Assembly: GCF_037042905.1 (NCBI RefSeq)
Contig: NC_087247.1
Location: 41,081,920 to 41,145,919 of the forward strand
DNA from: Lytechinus pictus
Taxonomy: Eukaryota; Echinodermata; Echinoidea; Temnopleuroida; Toxopneustidae
DNA: 64,000 nt
Direction: 5' to 3'
A program made the translations under genes and the position numbers. The notes beneath the pieces are model-generated. The model made no database searches. It was not told where the DNA came from and worked only from the letters and a program-made list of their open reading frames with translations. Shown here piece by piece: positions 24,701 to 36,700 of the stretch; position 1 is the stretch's first letter, and every line of letters starts with the position of its first letter.

Positions 24701-27700
24701 TGATTATTTTTCTTTGCAATTAACAATGAATTAAAAAAAACGGGGTCGATTTACAATGCTTTAGCAGTTGATCATACAGCTAATCTGCATAGTTGATTGC
24801 TCGTTCTGATCAATATCATCAACTGTAAAGTGCAACCCTATTAAGCTTTGTGTTACCATGCCCTGATCTTGAAAAACTTACAGCTCATTTTCTTTATTAG
24901 GGGCAAAGCCTTCATTGACTGCTCTGTTGAGATGTATGGCCAGATTGGGGACTCGCATGATTGGTCGATCAATATGGACCAACTTATGTTCCACCTTGTC
25001 ATTATTCTGTTCAATAGAAGAAAGATTAGAAAGAGAAGCATAAGAATATGTTTTGGTTAACACATGGATGTACAATCTGAATTCACAGGGTGCAGAGTAA
25101 AATATTGTTATACAAGAAACTTCTGACAGAAAGCACTAGTAAAAATCCTTAGTTTTTAGCACATATTATTTAGCTGTTAATTGATACAATGATCTCACCC
25201 TTATGCAGACTTCCACACCTTTTTAAAATACAATTAGAGATGATTTTGCTCAAAAATACAAAAGGACATTCCGCATACAAGTGCAGAGGTCAGTTGAGTT
25301 TGAATTCATGCATGCAAATCAAGTCTCATATTTGAAAAACATGACAAGCAAAAAATAAAACAAAGCTATTCAGTCCATCTGCTGCAAAACAGTAGAAAAT
25401 AACCAAGAAATCAACATGGTTTAAAATAAACATTAATGAAGGCAAATGAAAATACAAAGACAAGGGTGAAAATTGTATGGCGAAATATTCAGATTCTCTT
25501 CTCAAAATAGAGAGTGGCTGCAAGGCTTACTCAGTGTCAATAGTCTTATCTATAAAATATATATTCAAAATTCAGTAATATCAACATTTTAAAGCCCCTT
25601 TTTCGTACTAAATCCTAAACAGTAGTACACCTCACCCTGACCAAAACACGTCCAGCGACAGTCAAATCTCGATCAAACCATGTATTCCAAATCCCACCTC
25701 CGTAAGTCTCCACTCCAACAGACACATATCCATGCTTCTCTATCTTTGAAACTGGTTTTACCTGAGTGTGATGAAACAAAGAGACTTTCAAAAATTAAAG
25801 TAAGGAACTTAAACTAAAGTCTAAATATCAAGAGGCAAGAAATTCCTTGCAACAAATGCCTGTTGTATTTAAATTCAAAACTATGTATACTTCCAGACAT
25901 TACTAAGAATAATTTGATTTAGATACCATATATTTCCTAGTCAGTGTTAATGGAAAGGTGTAAATAATAGTTTTATTTTTACCTGGTGACAAGAATGATA
26001 ACAGAGTCTGGTATGGCTTGACCACTAAAATAACCCCCCAAAATGCTACTTCTGAAAGTTCTCCCAGTGTTATATCAATAGAAGACAGTACACAGTGTCA
26101 GTCAGCTCAATCCCCCTTTCTTTCATCCATTGTGAAAATAGCAAGTTTACATGTGAGAGTATTCACTGCCCACTTTATAGAGATTTACCAAAACATGAGA
26201 GAGGCTTTATAACATCCTTTCTTAAAATCAAAACGATCAAAATGGACTTATCTTGTAAATATATTGATCATCTCAATAATGCACACTTAAGTTTCATGCT
26301 TAGTGAAATTTAAGGGTCAGTGGATTGATTTTCAATTCTGTATAATATACATACACACAATCTTAGTTGTTAATATATAAAACACAACAATCCTGAATGT
26401 GCTTGATGAGGAAAAACATGTGAATCAACCAACTTACTCTCAGACATGGACTATCTGTGTGTGCTCCTATCATAGTAAAGCCATTTCCTGCAGCATACTT
26501 TCCTCCAACAGCAAATGCTATCAGGGTTGACTGGTTCCTTGTGAAAAAGTACTGAAAAAATGGGTTAATTTATGAATATTGGTGATTATCAGCATTCAAA
26601 GCAGGATTTGCTACATGTACATCCAAGTCAATTTGGGTTAACTTAAAAGTACCTGTCCTTAGTCGATTCTATTGAGCTCTGATGCGTCTCTTACTTCACC
26701 AGTATATCAATGACAGTTGAAAATTCATATAAGAGCATTGCAACAACATGTATGAATATACAGCATGAACTACCTCATTTCATTGGAAATTTTTTTTTTT
26801 GCAAAGTCCGGATGTTGCAAATCATGCCAAGTTTACCATAGCCAACAATAATTTATATTCATAATTGCACTTAATAAAAATATAAGGTGAAAAAATATAG
26901 AATACGTGCATGTTTATAAAGCCTACAAATACAATCTATTTGTTTCATCTGAATGATGCCACCTTCCCAGAAAAAAAAATCAACATATTTTTTGAGCCCC
27001 TAAAATAATAAAATTTTGGTTTATTGCTAGATATAAAAGCAATTTCATCTTGGGATGCCATGATTATATAAAAAAAGTTTGAAATTAATCAAGCTGGAAA
27101 AGGCCACAAGGGGCAAAGGAAAGCTATGTTTGGGTCCAGAGAAAGTATACTAGTAACAAATGCAAGAAATGCCTAGAAAGTCACAAGGCAGATGATCGTT
27201 GCCAAATAAAAGTTCTCTTGATTATTTAATGAAAGCTTACTGGAGTCATTACGGGTCAAATAGATGAATTAATTTGATTTCACAGATATAATGTAGGTTT
27301 CATCTATGTACATGTAAATTATATTTTGTTTATGTAAGGAACATACTGCATGATTTGTTGGTTTGGTCTCATGTGTTATCATGTATGTGGATGCCTGTGC
27401 AAAAGAACTGCCTTAAAAGGCAGGCCCACCCCCAACAAATAGCTAAATAAAAAAAAGAAAAATATAAAAGCCAAATGCTGAAAACCTACTCATCGGATGT
27501 CAAATGAGATGAAATTTTAAAGTTTTGCGTAGTTTAAAAACATTTGATGCACATACTGGCCAGTATGCAAGTGAGAGAACTGATGGCGTCACCCATTCAC
27601 AATTTCTTCGTGAATTCTGTAAAATGAAATATGCTGCTTTTCTCATTATAATGTGAAACAAAGTTTGATTCCCCCTGTACATCTGAAATTGCCATTATTG

Positions 27701-30700
27701 AAACTTATTTTTATCTTATTAAAGCCTATCTTTGTAAATCCCCCCCAAAGGCACATGTCACCTTACCGACTTTGCATCAGATTTTATTCAATTGGGTGCT
27801 TGATAAATCTGTGTATTTTTTGTCTTGTTTATAATAACAATAATCATAATATCAATAATACCAAAAATAATAACAATAATAATGTAAAAGAAGACAGATT
27901 ACAGTAATTTAAATCTTATCTTGATTGCTCTGTAGAACAGAAGCTTACATGATATTCTCTTTTTAAAAAGAAAGCACATTCTTCAGACTGTACTTAACAA
28001 TGTGAGATTAAAAGATGAAATCATTTCCTGCTCAGTTATTTTAAGCTACGGTAACCTGTTGGATTTTACTCAAACTTATTGGATGGCAAACTATTGGAAA
28101 ATTACAAAACTGATGGAAGTCTTTATTAGTAAACCTTAATAAGTAAGATAACAATTAAATTGACAGCCTGTCTTTCTAATGACTTCAGTTTTCTATCAAC
28201 CCAATAATTTTTTTTCATTTTTTTTCATTTAAATTTCATTTGATCTCTTTACAATTGCAGAATGTGGAATTAAGGGGCAACAATGGAGTTAAAAGGAGAA
28301 AAGTTTTTTTAAATAGTATTCATGAAGTAGATAACAGTTCATGTTCACTACATATGAGGGTACAAATTTCCCAGCGAGATGTGAACTTTACTGTGTTAAT
28401 CACTTTTCAATACGTGATTACTACAGCTTGATCACTTGTAAGCTAATTAATTGGATGTCATTAAATTTCATTTGGATGATAAGCTATCGAAATTGCACTT
28501 TATCTAAGATCATTACTAATGCTCTGTATTTCTAATGCCTTCAAATAAGTTTTGTGTATAAAGGCTATTTGCTGAGTTTAAAAAAAAAAGTTCAACAGAG
28601 AAAAAAGAGCTTTCTACAAATCATGAGTGTCAGGAGGAAAGTAATGATTGATAACATGTAAAGATTGAATTCTACCATAGTTTGACAACAGCACCTTTTT
28701 ATAGATTTTTTCTGACTATCCTTCAAATTTCTCTTTCTATTCTGCACCAACCTCAGTGGCATATCAAGGGTGAGCATTCCATGGTCTAGGAGAAAGGCCA
28801 TTAATACATAAATCACTCTAAATATGTAAATGGGCATTTTTCAGAGTTCCACTTGTTTACAAACAGATTATTTTACAGTTAACAGGAGGACTGCCATTAT
28901 AAGCAGATTGCTTATTAGTACAGGATTCTTCGCACGCTCATCTCTATTACTTGATAGTATTAAAATGAAACCAAACCACTTAAAAACATTGACTTTGTTA
29001 TCATTCTGGCTTTGTTTGCTTAAACTATTAATGAAAGTTGACTCAAATTGCAGCAATGATGGGGAGGGGGGGGGGGGGGATCATTCCATTTGAACATTTG
29101 AAGTAAATAAAGTTTGTATACCTTCTGATTAGGATGTAGATACCATGTTTCTTTCTCCTTGAGTTCAGTGAATCCTGCATCCTGGAGCCTCAGTCTACAT
29201 GCTTGCACAGCTTTATAATAACAGAACACACATCATGAAACAATGTCATTTTCACATACAATTTTTACCAAAATGACATGTCCTCTTGAAAAGTATGAGG
29301 CGCCGAATGTACCAATATTATATAGAACAATTATTTGTTATATAATCATTATTTATTAAATAATAACTATTATTTATATATAATTTACATTTTATTTGTA
29401 AATAACTACTATTATATAAAATATCATTTCTAATTATTTATATATAATTCCAAGTAATACTTCATTATTTGTAAATAATAATAGTTCGACATTCCATTAT
29501 TTATAAATAATGATTATTTGTTTTTCATTATTTATAAATAATGATTATTTGTTTTTCATTATTTATAAATAATGATTATTTGTTTTTCATTATTTACAAA
29601 TAATAATTATTTGTTTTTCATTATTTATAAATAATGATTATTTGTTTTTCATTATTTATAAAAAATGATTATTTGTTTTTCATTATTTACAAATAATGAT
29701 TATTTGTTTTTCATTATTTATAAATAATGATTATTTGTTTTTCATTATTTACAAATAATGATTATTTGTTTTTCATTATTTATAAATAATGATTATTTGT
29801 TTTTAATTATTTATAAATAATGATTATTTGTTTTTCATTATTTATAAATAATGATTATTTGTTTTTCATTATTTATAAATAATTTGTTGAGTTTTCCATT
29901 ATTCATAAATAATGATTATTTGTTAAATAATGAAAACGTCTACTTCATTATTTATAAATAATTTTTTCGAGTGCACCATTATTCTCATTATTTATAAATA
30001 ATCATCATTTAATGTTTGAGTTTTCCATTATTTATAAATAAAGATTATTTGTTAAATAATGAAATATCTACTTCATTATTTATAAATAATAATTTTGTTT
30101 CAATATCCCATTATTTATAAATAATCATTATTTATAAACAATTTTTTACAGTTTGCCATTATATACAAATAATCATTATTTATATACAAATAATCATTAT
30201 TTATTAAATAATGCCATTATTTATTAAATAATGCCATTATTTATTAAATAATGGAAAACTCGCTATAACATGCAAATGTGGGACCGCCCATGATATGAAT
30301 ATTCATGATGCGATTTCCTTTTTCGTGATTTTTCTTCACAAATTTTTGTCCATTTCCTCTTCATAATGACATTTCTTGAAGCAATTTTCTAGGGATATGG
30401 TCTGATTGTAATATAATATTCTTCATTTTCTATATAACTTCGTCTTCGTAGAAATATCAAAAAGTGTAATTTTATACGATTTTTCCAACAGTTCACAATC
30501 CCCATAGGCGCGCGTGTATTGTAGGGAAAACCGGTGAATCGACGGAGTGCTCTTCATCGAAATACTACGTTGGTTGGTCCCCGGAAGTGGCGGGCGGAAT
30601 TTAGCCCGAATCCTCGATGGAAGTCGATCAAGTGCATGTGAGCTGAGAGAGTAAAATATCAGTGTACTTGTACAGGCCCTTCTACTTTTTATAAATATTT

Positions 30701-33700
30701 CTTGTTGCTTTTTTTGTTAAGTTAATTTTTCCTGGTGTAGAGATAAGTTTCAGTTCTAATAATGCACTTCAAATACATTTTGGAGTGTCTGTTTGAGGCG
30801 TTTGGGGCGATTTCACCCTGGCCCCAAAATGCTCGCAACGACAATACGGGGGCATGATGACCCCTAAATTTTTAAAAACTTATTTTTCTATTGAAAATTA
30901 TCACAAAATTCACCAAAAGTGTGCACGAAAGCCTTCGTATTTCACTTTTAAAACTCCAAAAAGTGCCCAAATGACAAGCTTGGTCGCTTCGCTGTGTCGC
31001 TTTCAACTTGAGAACGTTTACGCGTCTGCTTCCCCCCCCCCCCTCCTCCGAAAGAAATTCTGTATACGGCCATGCTCTAAAGAGCCTGGCACATTGATTT
31101 ATGTATACTTTCATTTTCATTATTTTTATCTCATTATCAACATGGCCTTACGCAGAATTTTTTCCAGGGGGGCCGGAGCATGACGCGCGTAAACTTTCTC
31201 AAAAAAATCTTGAAAGCGAGACAGCCACGGGACCAAGCCCAAATGACAAGCTTGGTCGCTTCGCTGTCTCGCTTTCAACTTGAGAACGTTTACGCGCGTC
31301 TGCCCCCACCCCCCGAAAGAAATTCTGTGAACGGCCATGCTCAAAAGAGCATATGGCACATTGATTTATATGTACTTTTCATTTTCATTATTTTTATCAC
31401 ATTATCATCATGGCCTTACACAGAATTTTTACCGGGGGGGGGGGGGGGGGTGGGGGGAGCAGGACGCGCGTAAACTTTCTCATAAAAATCTTGAAAAAGC
31501 GAAGCGACCAAGCTTGTCATTAGAGCTTGGTCGCGTCGCTGTCTCGCTTTCAAGATTTTTTTGAGAAACTTTACGCGCGTCCTAGCTGCTCCCCCCCCCC
31601 CCCGGTAAAAATTCTGTGTAAGGCCATGATGATAATGTGATAAAAATAATGAAAATGAAAAGTACATATAAATCAATGTGCCATATGCTCTTTTGAGCAT
31701 GGCCGTTCACAGAATTTCTTTCAGGGGGTGGGGGCAGACACGCGTAAACGTTCTCAAGTTGAAAGCGAGACAGCGAAGCGACCAAGCTTGTCATTTGCGC
31801 TTGGTCCCGTGGCTGTCTCGCTTTCAAGATTTTTTTGAGAAAGTTTACGCGCGTCATGCTCCGCGGCCCCGGCCCCCCTGGAAAAAATTCTGCGTAAGGC
31901 CATGTTGATAATGAGATAAAAATAATGAAAATGAAAGTATACATAAATCAATGTGCCAGGCTCTTTAGAGCATGGCCGTATACAGAATTTCTTTCGGAGG
32001 AGGGGGGGAGGGGGGGAAGCAGACGCGGAAACGTTCTCAAGTTGAAAGCGACACAGCGAAGCGACCAAGCTTGTCATTTGGGCACTTTTTGGAGTTTTAA
32101 AAGTGAAATACGAAGGCTTTCGTGCACACTTTTGGTGAATTTTGTGATAATTTTCAATAGAAAAATAAATTTTTAAAAATTTAGGGGTCATCATGCCCCC
32201 GTATTGTCGTTGCGAGCATTTTGGGGCCAGGGTGAAATCGCCCCAAACGCCTCAAACAGACACTCCAAAATGTATTTGAAGTGCATTATTAGAACTGAAA
32301 CTTATCTCTACACCAGGAAAAATTAACTTAACAAAAAAAGCAACAAGAAATATTTATAAAAAGTCGAAGGGCCTGTACAAGTACACTGATATTTCACTCT
32401 CTCAGCTCATATGCACTTGATCGACTTCCATCGAGGATTCGGGCTAAATTCCGCCCGCCACTTCCGGGGACCAACCAACGTAGTATTTCGATGAAGAGCA
32501 CTCCGTCGATTTCACCGGTTGTCCCTACAATACACGCGCGCCTATGGGGATTGTGAACTGTAGGAAAAATCGTATAAAATTACACTTTTTGATATTTCTA
32601 CGAAGACGAAGTTATATAGAAAATAAAGAATATTACAATCAGACCATATCCCTAGAAAATTGCTTCAAGAAATGTCATTATGAAGAGGAAATGGACAAAA
32701 ATTTGTGAAGAAAAATCACGAAAAAGGAAATCGCATCATGAATATTCATATCATGGGCGGTCCCACATTTGCATGTTATAGCGAGTTTTCCATTATTTAA
32801 TAAATAATGGCATTATTTAATAAATAATGGCATTATTTAATAAATAATGGCATTATTTAATAATTAATGGTTATTTGTATATAAATAATGATTATTTGTA
32901 TATAATGGCAAACTGTAAAAAATTGTTTATAAATAATGATTATTTATAAATAATGGGATATTGAAACAAAATTATTATTTATAAATAATGAAGTAGATAT
33001 TTCATTATTTAACAAATAATCTTTATTTATAAATAATGGAAAACTCGAACATTAAATAATGATTATTTATATATAATGAGAATAATGGTGCACTCGAAAA
33101 AATTATTTATAAATAATGAAGTAGACGTTTTCATTATTTAACAAATAATCATTATTTTATAAATAAAGGAAAACTCAACAAATTATTTATAAATAATGAA
33201 AAACAAATAATCATTATTTATAAATAATGAAAAACAAATAATCATTATTTATAAATAATGAAAAACAAATAATCATTATTTGTAAATAATGAAAAACAAA
33301 TAATCATTATTTATAAATAATGAAAAACAAATAATCATTATTTGTAAATAATGAAAAACAAATAATCATTATTTATAAATAATGAAAAACAAATAATCAT
33401 TATTTATAAATAATGAAAAACAAATAATTATTATTTGTAAATAATGAAAAACAAATAATCATTATTTATAAATAATGAAAAACAAATAATCATTATTTAT
33501 AAATAATGAAAAACAAATAATCATTATTTATAAATAATGGAATGTCGAACTATTATTATTTACAAATAATGAAGTATTACTTGGAATTATATATAAATAA
33601 TTAGAAATGATATTTTATATAATAGTAGTTATTTACAAATAAAATGTAAATTATATATAAATAATAGTTATTATTTAATAAATAATGATTATATAACAAA

Positions 33701-36700
33701 TAATTGTTCTATATAATATTGGTACATTCGGCGCCTCATAGAAAAGTAGATCAAAACATTGATCTACCCAAGACAGATTGACAAAAATAATATCTTTTTT
33801 TTTTAAATTCATCTAATAGCCTATGAAAGACTAGGAGCTTTATCCCCAATAATTTGGTATCACCTGGGGGGGGGGGGGGGCCACTTCCATTGACGAGTGG
33901 ATACCATGCGCGACCATGGGGTCTCGAAAAGCACCCTAAACACGTATTTTCCATATTCTTAAAATGCACCCCTTAACAAGTATTGGGGTGTAAAACCCTA
34001 CTCTTAACAAGTATTGGAAACAAAACAATACTCTGGGCAAGTATTCCCTGAATTGGACCCCTTAACAAGTACAGCGATATTTCAATCGGTCGTTGGTTTT
34101 ACCTTTACCTACATCATTGGGTTTCGTACAGCCCCACCCCGGGGCCCCACCTCTCCACATCTCGCGCAAATCGTACTCTAAACACGTAGTGTTGACTCTT
34201 GGGGCAAAAAGTAGGGGAGATCAGGGTTAGTTGGAACATTTTTGACAAAAATGGCTGAAAAATCCAAATAGATTTTATTTGAGAAACAATCAATATATCA
34301 GCTTGAAGCATATATCTAAGGGCTTCAAATGTACCCCATAAAATTTTTAACTCTATGATGGTTACTGAAAAAATCCACCTTGAACAAGACCATCGCAAGC
34401 GTTCCAACTTACCCCATATCGGGGTAAGTTGAAACATGGTATGGGATAAGTTGGAACACTGCATGGTCAATTAAGAACTACTTACAACCGTAATATTACA
34501 TGGTTTTAGCCTATTTGCTTTATTTTTTTCAAGTTCAAAATATTAAAAGTGGATTTGTTGAACTTTATGTTTTCTATTAAACAGCCACTAACGCAAGTCG
34601 ACTGTGAAGTAGAATTCCGCTTAATATTTGTGAGCGTTTGACTTTACATGCAATTACTAAGTGTATCAGCAATTTCATGTACTTCTGCATCAAATTTACA
34701 TGACAAAAATTGTTTATATTTTTTTATTAATTATGCAAATAAACATGAAATTTGCCCTAAATTTTGAGGGTTTTTTGTATGTTTTTGCCTTTAACTCTAT
34801 TTATTAAGCTAGTAGAATGCTAATTTTTGGTATCAATTTTTACCTTTATAACAAATATCCACAAAAAATTGCAAAAAATATAATTTCTTATGTATTTTTA
34901 GTTTTTAAAATTTGTTTTTCTTTGTTTTTCGAACCTTTGTTTTTTATTGTTTTTTCTGATGAACTTTGTCGGGGACTCTATTGCGATAATAAATAGCATA
35001 AAATCAATCCATTTGAACCAACAAAAGTAAAAATAATCATACATTTATGATTTTTGGTTGAAAAACACAATTTGCATTGATCTTGTACATGGAATAACGT
35101 TTTTGAGCAATTTTGGGTCCAACACGCACGTACAAAATGTTGCGTTATTTCGAAACCGCGCACCCAGGCATTGCTAATTTGGTCTCAAAAGATGCGCAAG
35201 ACTTGAAAGTAAAAAATCAGCGAGCGGTGGGGTCAAAAAAATTCGCGCGACAGCGTAGTGACAAAATTTGTCGAGGGGGGCTCAAATTGACCCCCCCCCC
35301 CAGTTTGATAAGGGTTAATATTGCATTAGGGGCATACAATAGGCCTTAAATGCACACTCAGACCTAACGGAGAAACAAAACAAGCATGGTATACATGTTC
35401 AGAAGAGGGTGAAATACTGTCTACATTTTTTTCTCATATCCAATGTTTTTATTCATAATTATGTTTGGGGTAAGTTGGAACATGTACGAACTAGCCCCGT
35501 CAATTTTGTTCCAACTATAAGTTATAAGTTTATAGCACAAAAAAGGGACTTCACCATGGCATATTAATAACCTTATTTTGTAGCTTGGTACAAGTGTCCA
35601 TTATACCCCCAAACAGGCCAACTTGATCTATAAACTTCTCTGAGATAATACAAAATTTCTGAAAGAGAAAAAAATTACTCAGGTGAAAAAACAAAAATTC
35701 CTTTATAACTTCACCAGGCTTGTTGCACATGTATTGTCTGTAATATGGTGGATGGCTGTTGATAATTAGCAATAAATTGAGGGCAGTATTGCATAAATTT
35801 AAAAGGCGTTAAAGAAAATTACAATGTTTCAACTTACCCCGCATTCCAACTAACCCCGATCTCCCCTACATCCTTTATAAAACATTTTAGTCTTAATTTT
35901 TTATACCCTCGCAAATTTGATCCTATACACGTAGCTTTCCTAGTGAAAATAGACACCCTTTTTTCATTATTTCAGTGTTTTTGACACCCTTATTACGTTA
36001 CGTATGTAACATGCCCTATCTTGAAAAAGACACAATTTTTATGTGTTTTTTGGGTCGCGCATGGTATCCACTCGTCAATGTAAGTGGCCCCTCCCCCCCC
36101 CCCCCCCCCGGGTGGTATCATCAATTTTGTGTGGTATTCTTTGTGCATTGTTAAACTTTAACAGGGTGCGAATGAGATATACCAAGCCGAAGGAATGCCT
36201 ATCACATGCTGCCATGCTTTCAGAATAAAGGAGGCTTGTTATTCTCATCCTCTCTTGTTCAATGAGATGCTATTTGTAGCAATAACGTTTGTTTTTATAC
36301 CCATTTGAAACCAATTTTTTCATTACAGTTTACACTATGAAAATTTATGCAAAATAACACTTTCCATGAGATGGAATCTGATGTAAACTGATTAAGTCCT
36401 TTTGGAGATATACAATCCATTGGGATGTCATTATGAATGAATCTACTTTTCATTTCTATTTTTTTCATTTCAAATCCAGTAAGATAATTCTGATTTTAAA
36501 AATCATTTAAAATTCCAAACATTACCGGTACTTGGCTTTACATTGGCACAATTTAATATTATTGTCGTACACCTCTCAATAGCCTATATTCCAGTTTTGC
36601 ATATAACTTATTCATCAAATCATTATAAAACTAAACATCATTATTGTTAGAATTCAATCATGTTTATTACACATCTACAATGGTAAATCAATGGAAAATC

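Larger units (their letters stand above)
15751..29121 (-). other. DNPEP introns 2–13: content
   Basis: Apart from the repeats listed separately (hairpin at 16.2 kb, foldback at 19.4 kb, dispersed repeat at 21.0 kb, MITEs at 24.0–24.6 kb), these introns are plain AT-rich DNA with short A/T tracts. The stretch 27430–27730 resembles part of the foldback family seen at 57701. I saw no other genes or RNA genes. Confidence 0.6.
29294..33740. mobile_element. Giant foldback element, 4447-bp near-perfect palindrome, in DNPEP intron 1
   Basis: The termini are TATGAGGCGCCGAATGTACC and its exact inverse, flanked by a GAAAAG duplication (29288–29293 and 33741–33746). The two arms of about 2.2 kb mirror each other around 31515, with identity above 98% in the blocks compared. 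In order, each arm has an AT-rich outer domain of 31-bp tandem units, a GC-richer unique block (about 30480–30640) and an inner domain of related modules of about 230 bp with poly-G/C tracts. Small ORFs appear as mirrored pairs and have no known domain. Long-arm foldback elements (TU elements) are known from sea urchins, and the architecture fits, but family membership is inference. Confidence 0.93.

Noticed and set aside
30854..32194. Mirrored ORFs of up to 146 residues in the giant palindrome
   Set aside because: They appear on both strands only because the arms are inverted copies; they run through homopolymers and have no recognisable domain.
29490..33545. 31-bp regularly spaced repeats resembling a CRISPR array
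   Set aside because: The units are contiguous tandem copies with no variable spacers, in eukaryotic DNA, and mirrored in a palindrome.
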